A stretch of 15,099 bases of DNA from Flavobacteriaceae bacterium (GTDB lineage: Bacteria > Bacteroidota > Bacteroidia > Flavobacteriales > Flavobacteriaceae), in the NCBI GenBank assembly GCA_016649785.1, contig JAENXB010000047.1:1-15099 (forward strand). Direction: 5' to 3'. The notes below the pieces were generated by a model. It did not search any database. It saw only the letters and a program-made list of their open reading frames with translations, and was not told where the DNA came from. Shown here piece after piece: positions 12,959-15,099 of this stretch. The position numbers were made by a program, and so were the translations under genes. The number at the start of each line of letters is the position of its first letter. The stretch's first letter is position 1.

Positions 12959-15099
12959 TTAATTGAATTCAATTTTTATTGTGGTTATATTTTGATCAAA
13001 TCTAACCGGGATATAGAGCTTTTCCTGATGCAAAAAGTTTTTATTGGTATATTTTATTCCGTTTACCCAAACAAACCCCAGTGGTTTTTTAAGATTTTCA
13101 ACAGTAATTTCTACAAGTCTTATTGCAGTTGTCGAATTTTCCCCCTCTTCTTTCTCTATCTTTAGATCTAAGGAATCCCCGGATAAACTGCTTTCGAATT
13201 TAATTATCTCGTACTGTCCATTTTCAAAGGAATGAGGGGTTTTCCCGTCATCGTGATATAAAAAAGAACTGCTTTCCTCAATTTCTTCATCAAAATAATA
13301 ATGAACTTCAAGAATCTCCCCTGAATAATTAGCGGTAGTTTGCAGTGGTTTTGCCATAGGAATAAAAGCACCGCCGCGAACATAAGTGGGAATATGATCC
13401 TGGCTGACGGAAATACTGTCACGCGTGCCGCCTTTATATTTTTTGCCCGAATAAAAATCGAACCAATTGTCGTTTCCGGGAAAATAGATTTCCTTTTTAT
13501 TTATTGAATCCCGCATTACCGGGGAAACCAAAAAATCATTTCCCCATAAATAGGTATCTGCAACTTCATATATCTCCAGATTTTTAGGTTCCTCGAAAAA
13601 TAAGGGCCTCATTAATGGAACACCTGATTGGTTGTTCTCAAAAGCCAGGGTATAATTGTAGGGCAAAAGTTTATACCTTAATTCTATGGCTTTTTTGGCC
13701 AATGCTTTTGTTTTTGGTTCTTTAAAAACCGGTTCCGAAGCCACTGCTTCCTGCGCGTGTGGACGATAAATTGGCTGAAAAACGCCGTATTGCAACCAGC
13801 GAATATAAAGTTGATCATTCTGTAAATCGCCGGCAAAACCACCCAAATCTGAATGCATATAGGCAAGGCCCTGCATTCCCATTTGCAGCGCAATTTCCGG
13901 CTGCGATTGTAATCCGCCCCAACTCCTGCTCACATCACCGGACCAGGGAATTAAACCAAATCGCTGAGACCCCGCAGCACCGGCGCGCATTAAAATAAAA
14001 GGCCTGGTTTGCGGAAAATCTTTTTTATAACCTTCGAAAAGCAATTTTGCCCAATAATGTCCGTAAATATTATGTACTTCATCTGCCGAACCATTAACGT
14101 GTTGCAAGGCGGAAGGATGCACCTCGGGTTCCCCCAAATCACCCCACCAGCCGGCAACGCCCAGTTTTGCAAGGCCTTTATAAATATTCCAAAACCAGGT
14201 TTGAGCTTCGGGCTTGAAAACATCTACAAGCCCCGTATTTCCAAAGTAAAAATCGTAGGTAAATGGATTTCCTGCTTTATCTGTGGCCAGAACTTTCTGG
14301 GCTACAGCTTCATCCCACCTTTTGGAAGTGGTTAAAATGAAAGGTTCTGTAACCAGAATAGTTTTTATTCCCTGTTCGGCTAATTTGGCTATCATTTTTT
14401 TAGGTTCCGGAAAGGAATCCCTCTCAAATTCAAGATTACCCATAGTCCCCTTCATTTCCTTACCAAACCAATATAGATCCAATATTACCGCGTCAACGGG
14501 AATAGAATCCTCTTTGAACCTTTGGATGGTTTCCTCAACTTCCTTTTGAGAATGATACCCAAACCTGCTGGAAAAATTTCCAAGCGCCCACCGCGGGATC
14601 ATAGGTTGTTTTCCTGTTAAACTGGTATATTGGTCGATTAGATCTTCCCAGGAATCGCCTGCAACCACCTGATATGTTTTTCTCCCGCTGATGGTTTCAT
14701 ATTTTAAGGAATTGTCTTTTTTGCTGTCCAGATCCAAAAATCCTATTGGAGCGTTATCAAAATGAAGCAGGTATTTATTTGATGAAAAAACTATTGGCAA
14801 GGTGAAATTGAGCAATTCTGATGTTTCCTCATATCCGTAATGTGCACGGTTATAAAGCTGAAGCCGGTTTCCACGCCTGTTCATTCCCAGGGCACGGGCA
14901 CCACCTCCAAATAATATTTCATCAGCCGTTAAATTAAAATCCAGGATTTCAAATTCTTCGGTTTTAACGTAGCCTTTTCCTTCAGATATCAATGGCTCAT
15001 ACTTATAAAAATATAAAATCTGAAACGGATCTTTCCTTATCTCTACGCTAATTCCCGAAGTTGCCAATTCGATAAAATCCTCCTTCTCCACCACGTTAA
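12959..15099 (-). CDS. GH31 alpha-glucosidase family enzyme (5' end off the window)
   Basis: The reading frame is open to the right edge, with 713 complete codons to the stop; roughly 80-100 N-terminal residues, including any signal peptide, are probably missing. A GTG at 15094 is just an internal valine. Counting from that codon, the N-terminal beta-sandwich runs to about 160, then PRWALGNFSSRFGY opens the catalytic barrel. WWGDLGEP holds nucleophile Asp319, and PWSGDVSRSW holds acid/base Asp387. After the barrel come YLWGNDFLVSP and a C-terminal beta domain with YHDDGKT. GH31 enzymes of this kind release glucose from the non-reducing end of maltodextrins, but a subgroup transfers glucosyl units instead (4-alpha-glucosyltransferase); the motif DLYWFGKE, which I associate with that subgroup, makes this a real alternative. 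It begins the visible part of the starch locus. Confidence 0.93.
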   Translation of the reverse strand, partial: NVVEKEDFIELATSGISVEIRKDPFQILYFYKYEPLISEGKGYVKTEEFEILDFNLTADEILFGGGARALGMNRRGNRLQLYNRAHYGYEETSELLNFTLPIVFSSNKYLLHFDNAPIGFLDLDSKKDNSLKYETISGRKTYQVVAGDSWEDLIDQYTSLTGKQPMIPRWALGNFSSRFGYHSQKEVEETIQRFKEDSIPVDAVILDLYWFGKEMKGTMGNLEFERDSFPEPKKMIAKLAEQGIKTILVTEPFILTTSKRWDEAVAQKVLATDKAGNPFTYDFYFGNTGLVDVFKPEAQTWFWNIYKGLAKLGVAGWWGDLGEPEVHPSALQHVNGSADEVHNIYGHYWAKLLFEGYKKDFPQTRPFILMRAGAAGSQRFGLIPWSGDVSRSWGGLQSQPEIALQMGMQGLAYMHSDLGGFAGDLQNDQLYIRWLQYGVFQPIYRPHAQEAVASEPVFKEPKTKALAKKAIELRYKLLPYNYTLAFENNQSGVPLMRPLFFEEPKNLEIYEVADTYLWGNDFLVSPVMRDSINKKEIYFPGNDNWFDFYSGKKYKGGTRDSISVSQDHIPTYVRGGAFIPMAKPLQTTANYSGEILEVHYYFDEEIEESSSFLYHDDGKTPHSFENGQYEIIKFESSLSGDSLDLKIEKEEGENSTTAIRLVEITVENLKKPLGFVWVNGIKYTNKNFLHQEKLYIPVRFDQNITTIKIEFN

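Overview
The window looks like a chromosome segment of a marine or soil-type Flavobacteriia (Bacteroidota). The evidence is low GC, short A-rich leader regions with few Shine-Dalgarno sequences, one perfect Bacteroidota-type promoter (TTTG, 20 nt, TACATTTG), lipoprotein glycoside hydrolases in a row, and a REP-associated transposase of the kind common in this phylum. The genus cannot be read from the sequence. Almost every gene is on the minus strand; one small gene is on the plus strand.

From left to right: (1) 1-771 is the N-terminal part of a ComM/YifB-type AAA+ ATPase, cut by the window edge. (2) About 850-4676 is an accessory patch inserted between comM and a sugar-kinase-like gene. It holds a truncated serine recombinase, a secreted protein of unknown function with its own promoter, an unknown 201-residue protein whose stop codon sits at the edge of a 144-bp imperfect hairpin resembling an integron attC site, a RAYT transposase framed by four REP-type hairpins, a 36-bp tandem repeat, and a small SinR/Cas2-fold-like protein on the plus strand. 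Both ends carry a copy of the 3' end of the badF-like gene (62-63 bp, 43 bp of it well conserved). The left copy is fused in frame to the broken recombinase. (3) 4582-7545 is a glycolytic block: pfkA, gapA (20 bp apart, one operon), then a BadF/NAGK-type ATPase, with terminators after gapA and after badF. (4) 7670-15099 is a starch/maltodextrin degradation locus: a GH31 alpha-glucosidase (5' end off the window) followed by three different GH13 lipoproteins, the first two of these only 6 bp apart.

Working together, the GH31 and GH13 enzymes would cut alpha-glucans outside the cell and in the periplasm into glucose and short maltodextrins. The glucose units would enter glycolysis, for which PfkA and GapA are encoded next door. 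A SusC/SusD-like importer is expected beyond the right edge, but it is not in this window.

The parts most worth a second look are in the accessory patch: the repeated badF end with the recombinase fusion, the candidate single-gene attC cassette (2323-3097), and the mirror-like nesting of REP hairpins around the transposase.
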